A DNA stretch of 64,000 bases from an uncultured Bacteroidales bacterium. Lineage in GTDB: Bacteria > Bacteroidota > Bacteroidia > Bacteroidales > Muribaculaceae. The notes under the pieces were generated by a model, which had not been told where the DNA came from, ran no database searches, and worked only from the letters and a program-made list of their open reading frames with translations. The translations under genes were made by a program, and so were the position numbers. Shown here piece after piece: positions 28,420 to 38,100 of the stretch. Position 1 is the stretch's first letter; each line of letters begins with the position of its first letter. The stretch spans positions 1 to 64,000 of the forward strand of contig CADBBK010000005.1 of assembly GCA_902792895.1 (NCBI GenBank). The letters are read 5' to 3'.

Positions 28420-30360
28420 CTAGTTATACTCCATCTCACGGTTGTATTCGCCGTTCAGGATAGCAGTCAGTTGGTCACAAGTCTTGATGGTGAGTTGGAT
28501 GTCACGGCGCAGGTTCTTCTGGTGGCGCATGCCCACAAGCCACACGGGCAATCCGATGGGGAAGAGTGCGGCCAGAACGGTGCCTACTGTTTTGTTGGCC
28601 ACGGGCTGATAGGTGAGCAACTGGCGGATGACGGGATAGTCCATCGCCTTGTTAAGCACCATCTGGTCTCGTGAGTTGGACAGGTAGTCCACCACGTTAT
28701 CCACTTCTGTGGCAAGGGATTTGATGGCTTTTTTGTCATAGCCCTGCTGCCAGTAGTCGATATAGCGCTGGCGTGCGGGATAGCGGTCCAGGAACTGCTG
28801 GCACGATGCCTTCAGGTCGGCAATCTGTGTCAGGGCATCGGCAGGCACCACCTCGTTGATGATGACCTCCTTGGCCTCGAGTTTGCGCGTCTGGTGCAGG
28901 CCGGTGAAGCGGCGCAGGAAGTTGAGCCAGGCATCGGGGTTGAACACGGCCGAATCGTTGACCGCCTTGTGGGTAAGGAACACGCCCAGCGGTAGCAGTA
29001 CTGCCGAACTGAGCCACATGCCTTGCCACACCTCCCAGCGGCCGTCACGCGCTAGTTTGTACCCCATGTTGTCGATGATGTAATACACGATGAACAGCAG
29101 CACCGAGATGACGATGGGCATACCCAGTCCGCCCTTGCGGATGATGGCTCCCAGCGGGGCTCCGATGAAGAAGAAGATGAGGCAGGCCAGCGACAGAGTG
29201 AACTTCTTCATCAACTCTATCTGGTGGCGCCTGATCACGTAATTGTCGTCGCTGACGGTGTAACCCTGGAATTGGACATCCTGCATGCCCGTTGTGGCGC
29301 GCGTCAACGCTTGATTGACAATCTGCTCCTGCTCGTTCTCGGGCAGTTCCTTAATCATTTTGTTGATGTCCAGCGGTTTGTCGAGTTTCACCTCTTTGGC
29401 TTTCTCAACAATGGGTTTGCCGTCTTGGTAGGTGGTGCGCTGTAGGGGCACACCGCACACCGTTTGGGAACGCAACTGCTTCACAATCAGTGTTGCCGCC
29501 GAGTCCACCTTGAGCTTCACCGAGTCGATGGTCTGCTGCAGCTCGTCGATGTTTTTGCCCACATATTGCGACTTCATCGTCTCGTCGTCCATGCGGGTGA
29601 AGTTGGCGTCATAGGGGATGACGAGTTCCTTGTCGTGGAACGTCTCGCGGCGGTACAGTTCGCCGCTCATGCCGTTCATGCCGTTGGTGCTGCCCTGCAT
29701 CTGCTCGTACCACGCTCCTTTGTAGAGCGTCAGCACCAGATGCTGCTTGTCCTCGGTCATGCTCAGGCGGCCCGAATCGGCAGCAACGATGCGGGGATAC
29801 ATGGTACCCACCGACACGTCGTAGATGAGCATGTTGTACAGCATGTCGCGCTCCTTGTCTTTGCGCTTGACGTAGATGTTGTAGCCGGGAATCTGGCTGT
29901 AAACGGCACCCTCGGGAATGTCGAGCGTGGGCGACGTCTGTCGCATCGAGAACAGCAGCGTCCACATCTTCACCTGCGATTTGGGCAACACGTCGTTCTG
30001 GAAAAAGAAGGCGGCCACCGATACCAGTGCCATCAGGATGGCCAGCGGCTTCATGATGGTGGTCAGCGAGATGCCCGACGACTTGAGGGCCGTCAGCTCG
30101 ACATGCTCGCCCAGGTCGCCAAAGGTCATCAACGCAGCCAGCAGGATGCTCAATGGCAGTGCCAACGGCACCATCGACAGGGCAGCATAGAAGAACAGCT
30201 CGGCCACCAAGTCGATGCTCAATCCCTTGCCCACCAGCTCGTCGATGTAGCGCCACAGGAACTGCATCATCACGATAAACAGGCAGATACAGAAGGTCAT
30301 CAAGAATCGTGGCAGGAATCTTGACAACATGAATGTGTATAACCTCTTTATCTTCAACAT
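28420..30360 (-). CDS. LptF/LptG-family permease (YjgP/YjgQ)
   Basis: Inner-membrane subunit of the LPS transporter. The N-terminal block (LYTFMLSRFLPRFLMTF and LALPLSILLAALMTFG) and coupling region (ELTALKSSGIS) are typical of LptF/G. The protein has 646 residues against about 360 in E. coli, with three further TM helices in the middle (about 380-480) and a C-terminal cytoplasmic-looking extension of about 160 residues ending in another hydrophobic pair; long forms are usual in Bacteroidetes. I prefer ATG 30360; a GTG lies two codons upstream. LptB is encoded at 5093-5947. Confidence 0.88.
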   Translation of the reverse strand: MLKIKRLYTFMLSRFLPRFLMTFCICLFIVMMQFLWRYIDELVGKGLSIDLVAELFFYAALSMVPLALPLSILLAALMTFGDLGEHVELTALKSSGISLTTIMKPLAILMALVSVAAFFFQNDVLPKSQVKMWTLLFSMRQTSPTLDIPEGAVYSQIPGYNIYVKRKDKERDMLYNMLIYDVSVGTMYPRIVAADSGRLSMTEDKQHLVLTLYKGAWYEQMQGSTNGMNGMSGELYRRETFHDKELVIPYDANFTRMDDETMKSQYVGKNIDELQQTIDSVKLKVDSAATLIVKQLRSQTVCGVPLQRTTYQDGKPIVEKAKEVKLDKPLDINKMIKELPENEQEQIVNQALTRATTGMQDVQFQGYTVSDDNYVIRRHQIELMKKFTLSLACLIFFFIGAPLGAIIRKGGLGMPIVISVLLFIVYYIIDNMGYKLARDGRWEVWQGMWLSSAVLLPLGVFLTHKAVNDSAVFNPDAWLNFLRRFTGLHQTRKLEAKEVIINEVVPADALTQIADLKASCQQFLDRYPARQRYIDYWQQGYDKKAIKSLATEVDNVVDYLSNSRDQMVLNKAMDYPVIRQLLTYQPVANKTVGTVLAALFPIGLPVWLVGMRHQKNLRRDIQLTIKTCDQLTAILNGEYNREMEYN

Positions 30361-30540
30361 GGGCACTTGGTGTTATAAACGGCTGCAAATGTACAAAAAA
30401 AACACCGCAATACGGTGCCGCTGCTGGTTATTTTTCGGTTTTCGGCCTTCTGCTGCCTCTCGGCTGCCATGTGCCGTGTCCTCTTTGCCCTGCTTGGCGC
30501 TGTCACATGAATAAAAATCGGCAACTTTAACAGACTAGAT

Positions 30541-30572
30541 TTTGTGGCTCTATAAATAAAAATGTAATTTTG
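30541..30572 (+). promoter_or_regulatory. Promoter of the DUF5686 gene
   Basis: TTTG (30541-30544), a 20-nt spacer, and TAATTTTG (30565-30572) match the Bacteroidetes consensus. The -7 box ends only 7 nt before the predicted GTG start codon. Confidence 0.78.
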
Positions 30573-30579
30573 CACCCTT

Positions 30580-33135
30580 GTGAAGGAAATCCGGCGTTAC
30601 ATAGTGTGTTTACTCGTGTCCATGGCGGTGGCTGCCGTGGCATGGGGACAGCAGGTATCGATGACTCAGATCACGGGGCTCGTGCGGGACTCGGTCTCCC
30701 ATGAGGGCATCCCTTATGCATCGATTGCGCTGGTGGGTACCAACGAGGGCACCCTGGCCACCGACAAGGGCGGTTTCACCATCAATACCCGCGCCAAATT
30801 CTCACGGCTGCGTGTCACGGCAATGGGCTATTCGCCTAAGGAAATCGAAATCAAGGCAGGGCAGGGGAGTGTGGTAATCATCGACATGGTCGCTGCCGGC
30901 GTGGAACTTGACGAGGTGGTTGTCCGCAAGGGCAAGGAGAAATACAGCAAGAAGAACAACCCTGCGGTGGACATGATACGCCAGTTGCGGCAGCGGCGTG
31001 ACGATAACGATCCGCGTCGCTTCCCGTACTACGGTTACAGTCAGTATGAGCGCATGCTCCTGGGATTCGGCGACATCGATGATGTCATCCGGAAGCCCGA
31101 GGACCAGAAGAGGGTTGAGGAGTATGCCGACACGTCGTTGCTCACCGGCAAGCGTGTGCTGCCTTTCTCCATCAAGGAGACCGTGGCTCGTGACTTCTAC
31201 AACCGTGACACGCACCGTCAGGTCATCTTGGGCACCAGGAGCGCTGGACTCGATGAGCGCATCGACCAGGAGAACATCAAGAAGGTACTCGATGACTTCA
31301 TGGGCGAGGTCGATATTTTCCAGAACGATGTCACCCTGTTGACCAACCGCTTTGTCAGCCCCCTCTCGCGCATCGCGGTGGATTTCTACAAGTTCTACCT
31401 CAACGACACGGTCTATGTCGACGGGGAGCGCTGTGCGGTGCTGAGTTTTGTGCCCTTCACCCCTCAGACGTTCGGTTTTCTGGGCCGTCTCTACGTCTCG
31501 CTCGAGGATACCACGATGTTCATCAAGCGTGTGTCGATGGGTGTTCCGCACGACATCAACCTCAACTATGTGGACCGCATGAGCATCGTTCAGGACTTCG
31601 AGCGTGCCCCCAATGGCTCACGCCTCAAGGTGCGCGACAATGTAGAGATCAGTATGAAACTGCTGCCCAGCCTGCCCGTGGTGTTTGCCCGCCGCGAGAC
31701 CTCCTATCGCGACCACAACTTTGAGCGTCCCGAGGGCGGCATATTCAGCAATAAGGCCGAGCAGACCGTTGATGCCGGCGCCCCCTTCATGCCCGACGAG
31801 TTCTGGCAAGAGTACCGTCCTGCGGATGTGCGCACGACCACGGCATCAATGAGCGGCCTGATGAAGCGCCTGCGCGGCTCGCGCCTGTTCTATTGGGCCG
31901 AGCAGGTCGTGGTTACCCTTGTCAACGGCTATTTGCCCACGGCCCGTGTAAGCAAAGTGGACATAGGCCCGTTGAACACCATCATCAGCGGCAATTCGCT
32001 TGAGGGTGTCCGCCTGCGCCTGGGTGCCATGACCAACGTCAACCTCAGCCGCCATTGGTTCGCAAGAGCCTATCTGGCCTATGGCTGCCGTGACCGCAAG
32101 TTCAAGTATATGGGCTCGCTCGAGTATTCCTTCACACCCAAGAAATCCCTCGACCAGGAGTTCCCCATCCACAGCCTGCGCCTGACGCACCGCTACGATG
32201 TGGACAAGCTGGCCCAGCACTACTTGTACACCAACCCTGACAACGTCTTCCTCACCCTGCGCCGTCACAAGGACGTGAGGATGCAGTACCTGCGCACCAC
32301 GCGGCTGGAGTACCGCCACGAGTGGTACAACCATTTCTCTATCGCTCTGGGCTTTGAGCACTATGTCCACGAGGCGACTCAGTATGTACCCTTTGTGCAT
32401 CTCGACGGCACCGACCGCTGCCGATATACCGAAGCCGGCTTCACCGCCCAACTGCGTTTCGCTCCGGGTGAAACCTTCTACCAGGCGCGTTCCTACCGCA
32501 TCCCCATCAACATGGATGCTCCCATCATCACCCTCACACACACCTACATGCCCCGTGGATTCATGGGCAGCCTGTACGAGGTCAACAAGACCGAATTGGG
32601 CCTGCAGAAGCGTTTCTGGTTCTCGGCCTTCGGCTATGCCGATGTCATCATCCGTGGCGAGAAGGTCTGGAGTCGTGTCGCCTATCCCGATCTGCTGATG
32701 CCCAACGTCAACCTCTCCTATACCATTCAGCCCGAGGCCTTTACTCTGATGAAACCCATGGAGTTTATCAACGACCAGGCCCTCTCGTGGGACCTTACCT
32801 ATTGGGGCAACGGCGTGCTGATGAACCGTCTGCCGCTCATCAAGCGTCTGCGCTTGCGCGAGGTCATCTCGCTGCGCGGCGTTTGGGGCAGCCTCAGCGA
32901 CAAGAATAACCCCATGGCTCCTGACGCCTCACATCTCACTTCCAACTCCATTTTCCTTTTCCCCGCCGATGCCCTGTGCCAGCCCATGGGCAAGAAGCCT
33001 TACATGGAAGCCGGAGTCGGCATTGACAACATCCTCACCATCTTGCGTGTGGACTACGTCTGGCGCATCAACTACCGCGACCACGCCGGCACCGACCGCC
33101 ACGGCATCCGCGTCCAACTCCACTTCAACTTCTAG
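30580..33135 (+). CDS. Outer-membrane DUF5686 protein with carboxypeptidase-regulatory-like domain
   Basis: Exported protein of 851 residues. A signal peptide (about 1-23) is followed by a CarboxypepD_reg-like beta-sandwich (about 30-115: ITGLVRDSVSHEGIPYASI, FTINTRAKF) and a long DUF5686 region ending in a beta-barrel-like C terminus (GIRVQLHFNF). Such proteins are common outer-membrane components of Bacteroidetes; their role is unknown. The best start is GTG at 30580, since it gives a complete signal peptide and the next ATG is inside it. The promoter predicts a transcript start within a few bases of that codon. Confidence 0.8.
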   Translation: MKEIRRYIVCLLVSMAVAAVAWGQQVSMTQITGLVRDSVSHEGIPYASIALVGTNEGTLATDKGGFTINTRAKFSRLRVTAMGYSPKEIEIKAGQGSVVIIDMVAAGVELDEVVVRKGKEKYSKKNNPAVDMIRQLRQRRDDNDPRRFPYYGYSQYERMLLGFGDIDDVIRKPEDQKRVEEYADTSLLTGKRVLPFSIKETVARDFYNRDTHRQVILGTRSAGLDERIDQENIKKVLDDFMGEVDIFQNDVTLLTNRFVSPLSRIAVDFYKFYLNDTVYVDGERCAVLSFVPFTPQTFGFLGRLYVSLEDTTMFIKRVSMGVPHDINLNYVDRMSIVQDFERAPNGSRLKVRDNVEISMKLLPSLPVVFARRETSYRDHNFERPEGGIFSNKAEQTVDAGAPFMPDEFWQEYRPADVRTTTASMSGLMKRLRGSRLFYWAEQVVVTLVNGYLPTARVSKVDIGPLNTIISGNSLEGVRLRLGAMTNVNLSRHWFARAYLAYGCRDRKFKYMGSLEYSFTPKKSLDQEFPIHSLRLTHRYDVDKLAQHYLYTNPDNVFLTLRRHKDVRMQYLRTTRLEYRHEWYNHFSIALGFEHYVHEATQYVPFVHLDGTDRCRYTEAGFTAQLRFAPGETFYQARSYRIPINMDAPIITLTHTYMPRGFMGSLYEVNKTELGLQKRFWFSAFGYADVIIRGEKVWSRVAYPDLLMPNVNLSYTIQPEAFTLMKPMEFINDQALSWDLTYWGNGVLMNRLPLIKRLRLREVISLRGVWGSLSDKNNPMAPDASHLTSNSIFLFPADALCQPMGKKPYMEAGVGIDNILTILRVDYVWRINYRDHAGTDRHGIRVQLHFNF

Positions 33136-33158
33136 GCCCCAACCCCTCAATCCCCTCT

Positions 33159-33438
33159 ACCGACCGCACCTTCTCCGAGCGGTTTGACCCATCATTCGAC
33201 CTATGGCACAAATGTATCCACATCAGCACCCTTCGCAGGATGCTCAAGGCCGGAGACCCGCTTGACCTGAAGCTCTGGACCAAGAGCGGGGAGATCCAGT
33301 GCTGGCGCAACTGCATCCCCCTGCGTTACAACTTCTACCAGGGCACCCAGAAGGTCAAGCTCCTCGACCCGCACCAAGATACCCCAGGCCCGCATCTGCT
33401 GCATCTTCGAGATTAACAGCCTGGAAGTGTTCCTTTAA
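33159..33438 (+). pseudogene. Remnant of a small ORF with a +1 frameshift
   Basis: Frame one reads FDLWHKCIHISTLRRMLKAG, then EIQCWRNCIPLRYNFYQGTQ, to a stop at 33416. In the +1 frame the codons around 33376-33438 read ARICCIFEINSLEVFL before a TAA. The two halves join naturally near CACCAAG (33373-33379), suggesting one extra base. The pattern (RRMLK start, an RYNFY centre, IFEINxxEVFL end) resembles small proteins of unknown function I have seen in Bacteroidetes accessory regions (recollection, not a search). There is no clear start codon before ATG 33240. A sequencing error is possible. Confidence 0.55.
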
Positions 33439-33621
33439 TATAACGTTTAGATTAAATCAATAATCCAAACCACGGATTTTGTTTCATCTCGTTGTTTTTC
33501 TTGGTGATTTTTTGGGTTTTCCAAAATAAATCACTAATTTTGGGCACGTTTCAAGAACGTCTTCGCCCTCGACGGCGAGATTTGCTTTTGAGTTAATTAC
33601 ACGTATTACTAACATAAAAAT

Positions 33622-34662
33622 ATGGAAGCAATGAAAACGACTAGACAATCAATCGTAAAAGTGCTATTGTTTTTTACTCTATCATTTGGAGTGAATGCCA
33701 CTGCAAACGCACAACTTGGCGGTCTGATTGATAAAGCAAAAAAGTCAGCTAAGAGTGTCGTTCAGAATGGAGTGAATAACACGGTGCAACAGGAGGTTGG
33801 CAATGCGCAGGTTGACATGGCGCGCCAAAAAGATATCCGAAAAAAACAGGAAGAATTTCGGAAAGCACGTGCTGCCAATGAAAAGGCAGCTCAAGACAAG
33901 TGTGGACAAACCGGTGCCTTGCCTATGGCAGACAAGGCGAAAGGCGACGTGGATTTATACTATGATAATGGAATGCGTATGGGCATTTACCACACCAAGA
34001 CAAAAGTGTGGGAAAAGTTTGTGCGTGACAAGAAAGTTGACCCCAATAAATGGTTCTCAATGAACTTCACTTTCAAGGATGACGGTACCGTAGTTATCGA
34101 TGACGGCACCAAGGTGGGAGAATTCTCTTCAGACGGCACCGTGAACAGTGGTGTGACTAAAGGTATAAAGGTCGGCAAGGATAACTTTGTCTTTTGGAAC
34201 GGCAAAGAAATCGGAAATATCAACGAACTGGGAGATATTCATTTAGGCAACACACTGGTTGGCTATTACTATGGCTCCATTGACCCTAAGATAGTTGCTT
34301 ATATCATTTTTTGCCTTAACCTCAACGAGCAAATTATCACGGACGAACTGGCAAGACAAACGCAGTCTAAGATAATGCCCGGTTCATTGAACGATGAGTA
34401 TCATGATGCAGCGCTTGCATCGATAAAGCGCAGGTTCCCCAATGTTCAGGATGTTGTCATCACCAGCAACGAATGGCGCATCATACGCGACAACCTGGGC
34501 AACATCATATCGCGAGCCTGTGACGGTTGGTACATCATCCCGAATGGCAATGGCCGACGCGCCATCAGTTATTGTTGGAAGCAGAGCTATCTTGGCGGCG
34601 GGCAGTATGACAAGCTGGTGGAATCTGCTGCCAACGGATTCGATCCTATTGACCTGGATTAG
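33622..34662 (+). CDS. Secreted protein of unknown function
   Basis: 346 residues with a signal peptide ending near ANAQ (about residue 30). A charged Ala/Lys/Gln-rich segment follows (about 35-95, probably helical or coiled coil), then a beta-rich domain with repeated Asp-Gly turns (KDDGTVVIDDGTKVGEF, SSDGTVNSGV) and an all-alpha/beta C terminus. I recognise no family. ATG 33622 or 33631 may be the start. Codon use is visibly more A/T-rich than that of neighbouring dnaE, which together with the adjacent ORF remnants suggests recent acquisition (inference). Confidence 0.72.
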   Translation: MEAMKTTRQSIVKVLLFFTLSFGVNATANAQLGGLIDKAKKSAKSVVQNGVNNTVQQEVGNAQVDMARQKDIRKKQEEFRKARAANEKAAQDKCGQTGALPMADKAKGDVDLYYDNGMRMGIYHTKTKVWEKFVRDKKVDPNKWFSMNFTFKDDGTVVIDDGTKVGEFSSDGTVNSGVTKGIKVGKDNFVFWNGKEIGNINELGDIHLGNTLVGYYYGSIDPKIVAYIIFCLNLNEQIITDELARQTQSKIMPGSLNDEYHDAALASIKRRFPNVQDVVITSNEWRIIRDNLGNIISRACDGWYIIPNGNGRRAISYCWKQSYLGGGQYDKLVESAANGFDPIDLD

Positions 34663-34698
34663 TTGGTCTGTTGCTTCTTTACAGCAATTAGGATACAC

Positions 34699-34727
34699 GA
34701 GGGGGGATTTTGACGATCTCCCTCCTT
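34699..34727 (+). terminator. Possible terminator after the secreted-protein gene
   Basis: AGGGGGGAT and ATCTCCCTCCT can form an imperfect G/C-rich hairpin followed by TGTTT, about 40 nt after the stop. Confidence 0.4.
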
Positions 34728-34774
34728 GTTTCATATCAGATTTTGCTGTCTTTTAGACAACCGAACAGACTCCA

Positions 34775-34782
34775 TAATTTTG
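34775..34782 (+). promoter_or_regulatory. -7 element before the 56-codon ORF
   Basis: TAATTTTG matches TAnnTTTG, with a TTTT (34751-34754) 20 nt upstream in place of TTTG. The -7 box is 16 nt from the ATG at 34799. Confidence 0.5.
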
Positions 34783-34798
34783 CGGAAACTAAAACCGC

Positions 34799-34969
34799 AT
34801 GATTATGGAGTTAAATTTTAACAGTGTGGAAATGTCAAGCAAGCCGAACGCAGAGGTAAGCTCGTTTGACTATGCTGAGGCGCCGCTGACATTCAACTCT
34901 GTTGAGACCATCCCGGTGCTCAACGCATCGGCCGCTTTCAAGACCGACGGCGGCAAGGTGTTCAAGTAG
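34799..34969 (+). CDS. Small ORF with an in-frame TAG and continued coding potential
   Basis: ATG 34799 (or 34805) opens a 56-codon frame, MIMELNFNSVEMSSKPNAEV..., ending FKTDGGKVFK at TAG 34967-34969. The same frame continues after the TAG as DVDIVLYIIINAEDTRIN to TGA 35024-35026, so the ancestral protein may have had about 75 residues. It has its own promoter-like box. No family recognised. Other genes in this window end in TAG, so recoding is unlikely and a nonsense mutation is the simpler reading. Confidence 0.5.
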   Translation: MIMELNFNSVEMSSKPNAEVSSFDYAEAPLTFNSVETIPVLNASAAFKTDGGKVFK

Positions 34970-35026
34970 GACGTGGACATTGTGCTGTACATCATCATCA
35001 ATGCCGAAGACACAAGGATTAACTGA

Positions 35027-35193
35027 TACGAAACTCAATCAGCCTTGGCCCTGGGGTGAAAAAAGTCCTTGTTAATAACTTTTTTATTGCCGATTGAGAA
35101 AACGATTGGGAAAAAAGGTGTAATTTTACAATCCCTAGTTCTAGGCAAAAGTAATCTTACTTAAAACTACAAATTAAACTATAGTTTACATCG
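35027..35193. other. A/T-rich gap upstream of dnaE
   Basis: It contains a short palindrome CCTAGTTCTAGG (35136-35147) and a weak -7-like word TAATTTTA (35122-35129). I see no gene here. Confidence 0.45.
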
Positions 35194-38100
35194 ATGATAC
35201 CATTTGTACATCTGCACGTACATTCACAATACTCCATCCTCGACGGGCAGGCACCTGTCAAGGAACTGGTCAATAAGGCTATCGCCGACGGTATGCGCGG
35301 CATGGCCCTTACCGACCATGGCAACATGTTCGGCATCAAGGAATTGCATGATTATGTGGCTAAACTCAACAAGAAACGTGGCGAGAATGAGAAGTTCAAG
35401 CCCATCTTCGGCTGCGAGGTCTATGTGGCCAAAAAGGATCGCCACGAGCATCTCGACAAGCGCGACATCGGCCGCCACTTGATTCTGCTGGCCAAGAATC
35501 TGCAGGGCTACAAGAACCTCATCAAGATTGTGTCCCATGCTTGGACCGAGGGCTTCTATTCCCATCCTCGTACTGACCACAGCGAGCTCGAGAAGTATCA
35601 CGAGGGCATCATCTGCTGCTCGGCATGTCTTGGCGGCGAGGTGCCCCAGTTGATCATGAATAATCAGATGCGTGAGGCGCGCGAGACGATACAGTGGTTC
35701 AAGAGCGTCTTTGGCGACGATTATTACCTGGAGCTGCAGCGCCACAAGGCGACGGTGGCTCGCGCCAACCATGAGACCTACGAGAAGCAGTGCCTGGTCA
35801 ACGATGCGCTGATTCAGTTTGCCCGCGAACTGGATATCAAACTCATCTGCACCAACGACTCCCACTTTGTCAACGAGGAAGATGCCGATGCCCATGAGCG
35901 ACTCATCTGCCTCTCGACGGGCAAGAAACTCACCGACGAGAACGTGATGCTCTACAGCAAGCAGGAGTGGTTCAAGACGCAGGAGGAGATGAACACGGTG
36001 TTTGCCGACATCCCCGAGGCGCTGCAGAATACCAACGAGATTCTCGACAAGGTGGAGATATACAGCATTGACCATGCGCCCATCTTGCCCGACTTCCCCT
36101 TGCCCGACGGCTTTGACAACGAGGACGACTACCTGCGCTATCTCGTCTATGAGGGCGCCAAGGAACGCTGGCCCGACATGGACGAGGAGCACCGCGAGCG
36201 CCTCGACTTTGAGCTGGAAACCATCAAGAACATGGGTTTCCCGGGTTACTTCCTCATCGTGCAGGACTACATCAGGATGGCGCCCAAACTGGGTTGCTCG
36301 GTGGGACCGGGCCGTGGCTCGGCGGCGGGTTCGGCTGTGGCCTATTGCTTGGGTATCACCAAGATTGACCCCTTGAAGTATGACTTGCTGTTCGAGCGTT
36401 TCCTCAACCCCGACCGTATCTCCCTGCCCGATATCGACACCGACTTTGACGACGACGGCCGTGCTGCGGTGTTGAACTATGTGACCGAGAAATATGGCGC
36501 TGACAAGGTGGCCCACATCGTGACCTATGGTACGATGGCGGCCAAGAGCGCCATCAAGGACGTGGCGCGCGTTGAGGACCTCACGGTGGCCGAGAGCAAC
36601 CGTCTGGCCAAGTTTATCCCCTCTACTCCCAACGACATGCCCGAGAAAGAGCCGGGCAAGAAGTACAAGATTACAATTGAGAACTGCTTGACGTGTTTCC
36701 CCGAATTCCGTCAAGAGCTGGACAATGAGGATCCCAGGGTGGGCGAGACCATCCGCTTTGCCGAGAAACTCGAGGGCAGTGTCCGCAACACGGGCGTCCA
36801 TGCCTGTGGCGTGATCATCGGCCGTGACCCCATCACCGACTGGGTGCCTGTGAGCACGGCAACCGACAGCGACGGCGAGCGCATCATCGTCACTCAGTAC
36901 GAGGGCGGCGTCATCGAGAGCACCGGACTCATCAAGATGGACTTCCTGGGACTGAAGAACCTCTCGATCATCAAGGAGGCCCTGGCCAACATCAAGCTCA
37001 ACCACGGTGTGGACATCGACATCGAGAAGATTCCCATCGATGACCCCAAGACCTATGAGCTCTACTGCAAGGGCAGGACTTCGGGCACCTTCCAGTTCGA
37101 GTCTACAGGTATGCAGAAGTACCTCATGGAGCTGCATCCCACCTGTTTTGAGGACTTGATTGCCATGAATGCCCTCTATCGTCCGGGTCCCATGAGCTAC
37201 ATCCCGCAGTTCATCAACCGCAAGCATGGCAAGGAAGCCATCGAGTATGACATACCGTGCATGGAGCAGTACCTCAAGGAAACCTATGGCATCACGGTCT
37301 ATCAGGAGCAAGTCATGCTGCTGTCCAGGCAGCTGGCAGGCTTCACCCGCGGCCAGAGCGACACCCTGCGCAAGGCCATGGGTAAGAAACAGATCGAGAA
37401 GATGAACGAGCTCGAGGCCCTGTTCTACGAGGGTGGTGAGAAGAATGGACACGACAAGAAGGTGCTGCAGAAGATCTGGGAGGATTGGAAGAAATTCGCC
37501 GAATACGCCTTCAACAAGTCGCATGCCACCTGCTACAGTTGGGTGGCTTACCAGACCGCTTATCTCAAGGCAAACTATCCCAGCGAGTACATGGCAGCCG
37601 TGCTGAGCAGCAACCTCTCGGATGTCGATAAACTCTCCAAGTACATGGACGAGTGCCGTGCGATGGGCATCGAGGTGCTCGGCCCCAACATCAACGAGAG
37701 CTACCGCAACTTCAGCGCTACCAAGGATGGCCGCATCCGCTTTGGCCTCGCCGGCATCAAGGGCGTGGGCTTCAGTTGTGTGGACGCCATTGTCGAGGAA
37801 CGTGACAAGAATGGCGTTTTCAAGGACATTTTCGACTTCGTGCAGCGCATCAACCAGGGTGCCTGCAACCGCAAGGCCCTGGAATCGATGGCGCTGGCAG
37901 GTGCGTTCGACGACTTCAAGGAGATCAAGCGCGAGGACTTCTTCGAGCAGAATGCCCGTGGCGAAGTGTTCAGCGATACGCTCATGCGTTTCGGACAACG
38001 TTATCAGGCAAGCTTGCAGGAGATGCAGAATTCTCTGTTTGGAGCACTCGGTGGGGTAGAGGTGGCAACACCGGCCATCCCCAATGCCGAGCCCTGGTCG

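Noticed and set aside
34967..34969. TAG recoding (stop codon reassigned)
   Set aside because: Clear genes in the window (clpC, tamL) use TAG as a true stop.
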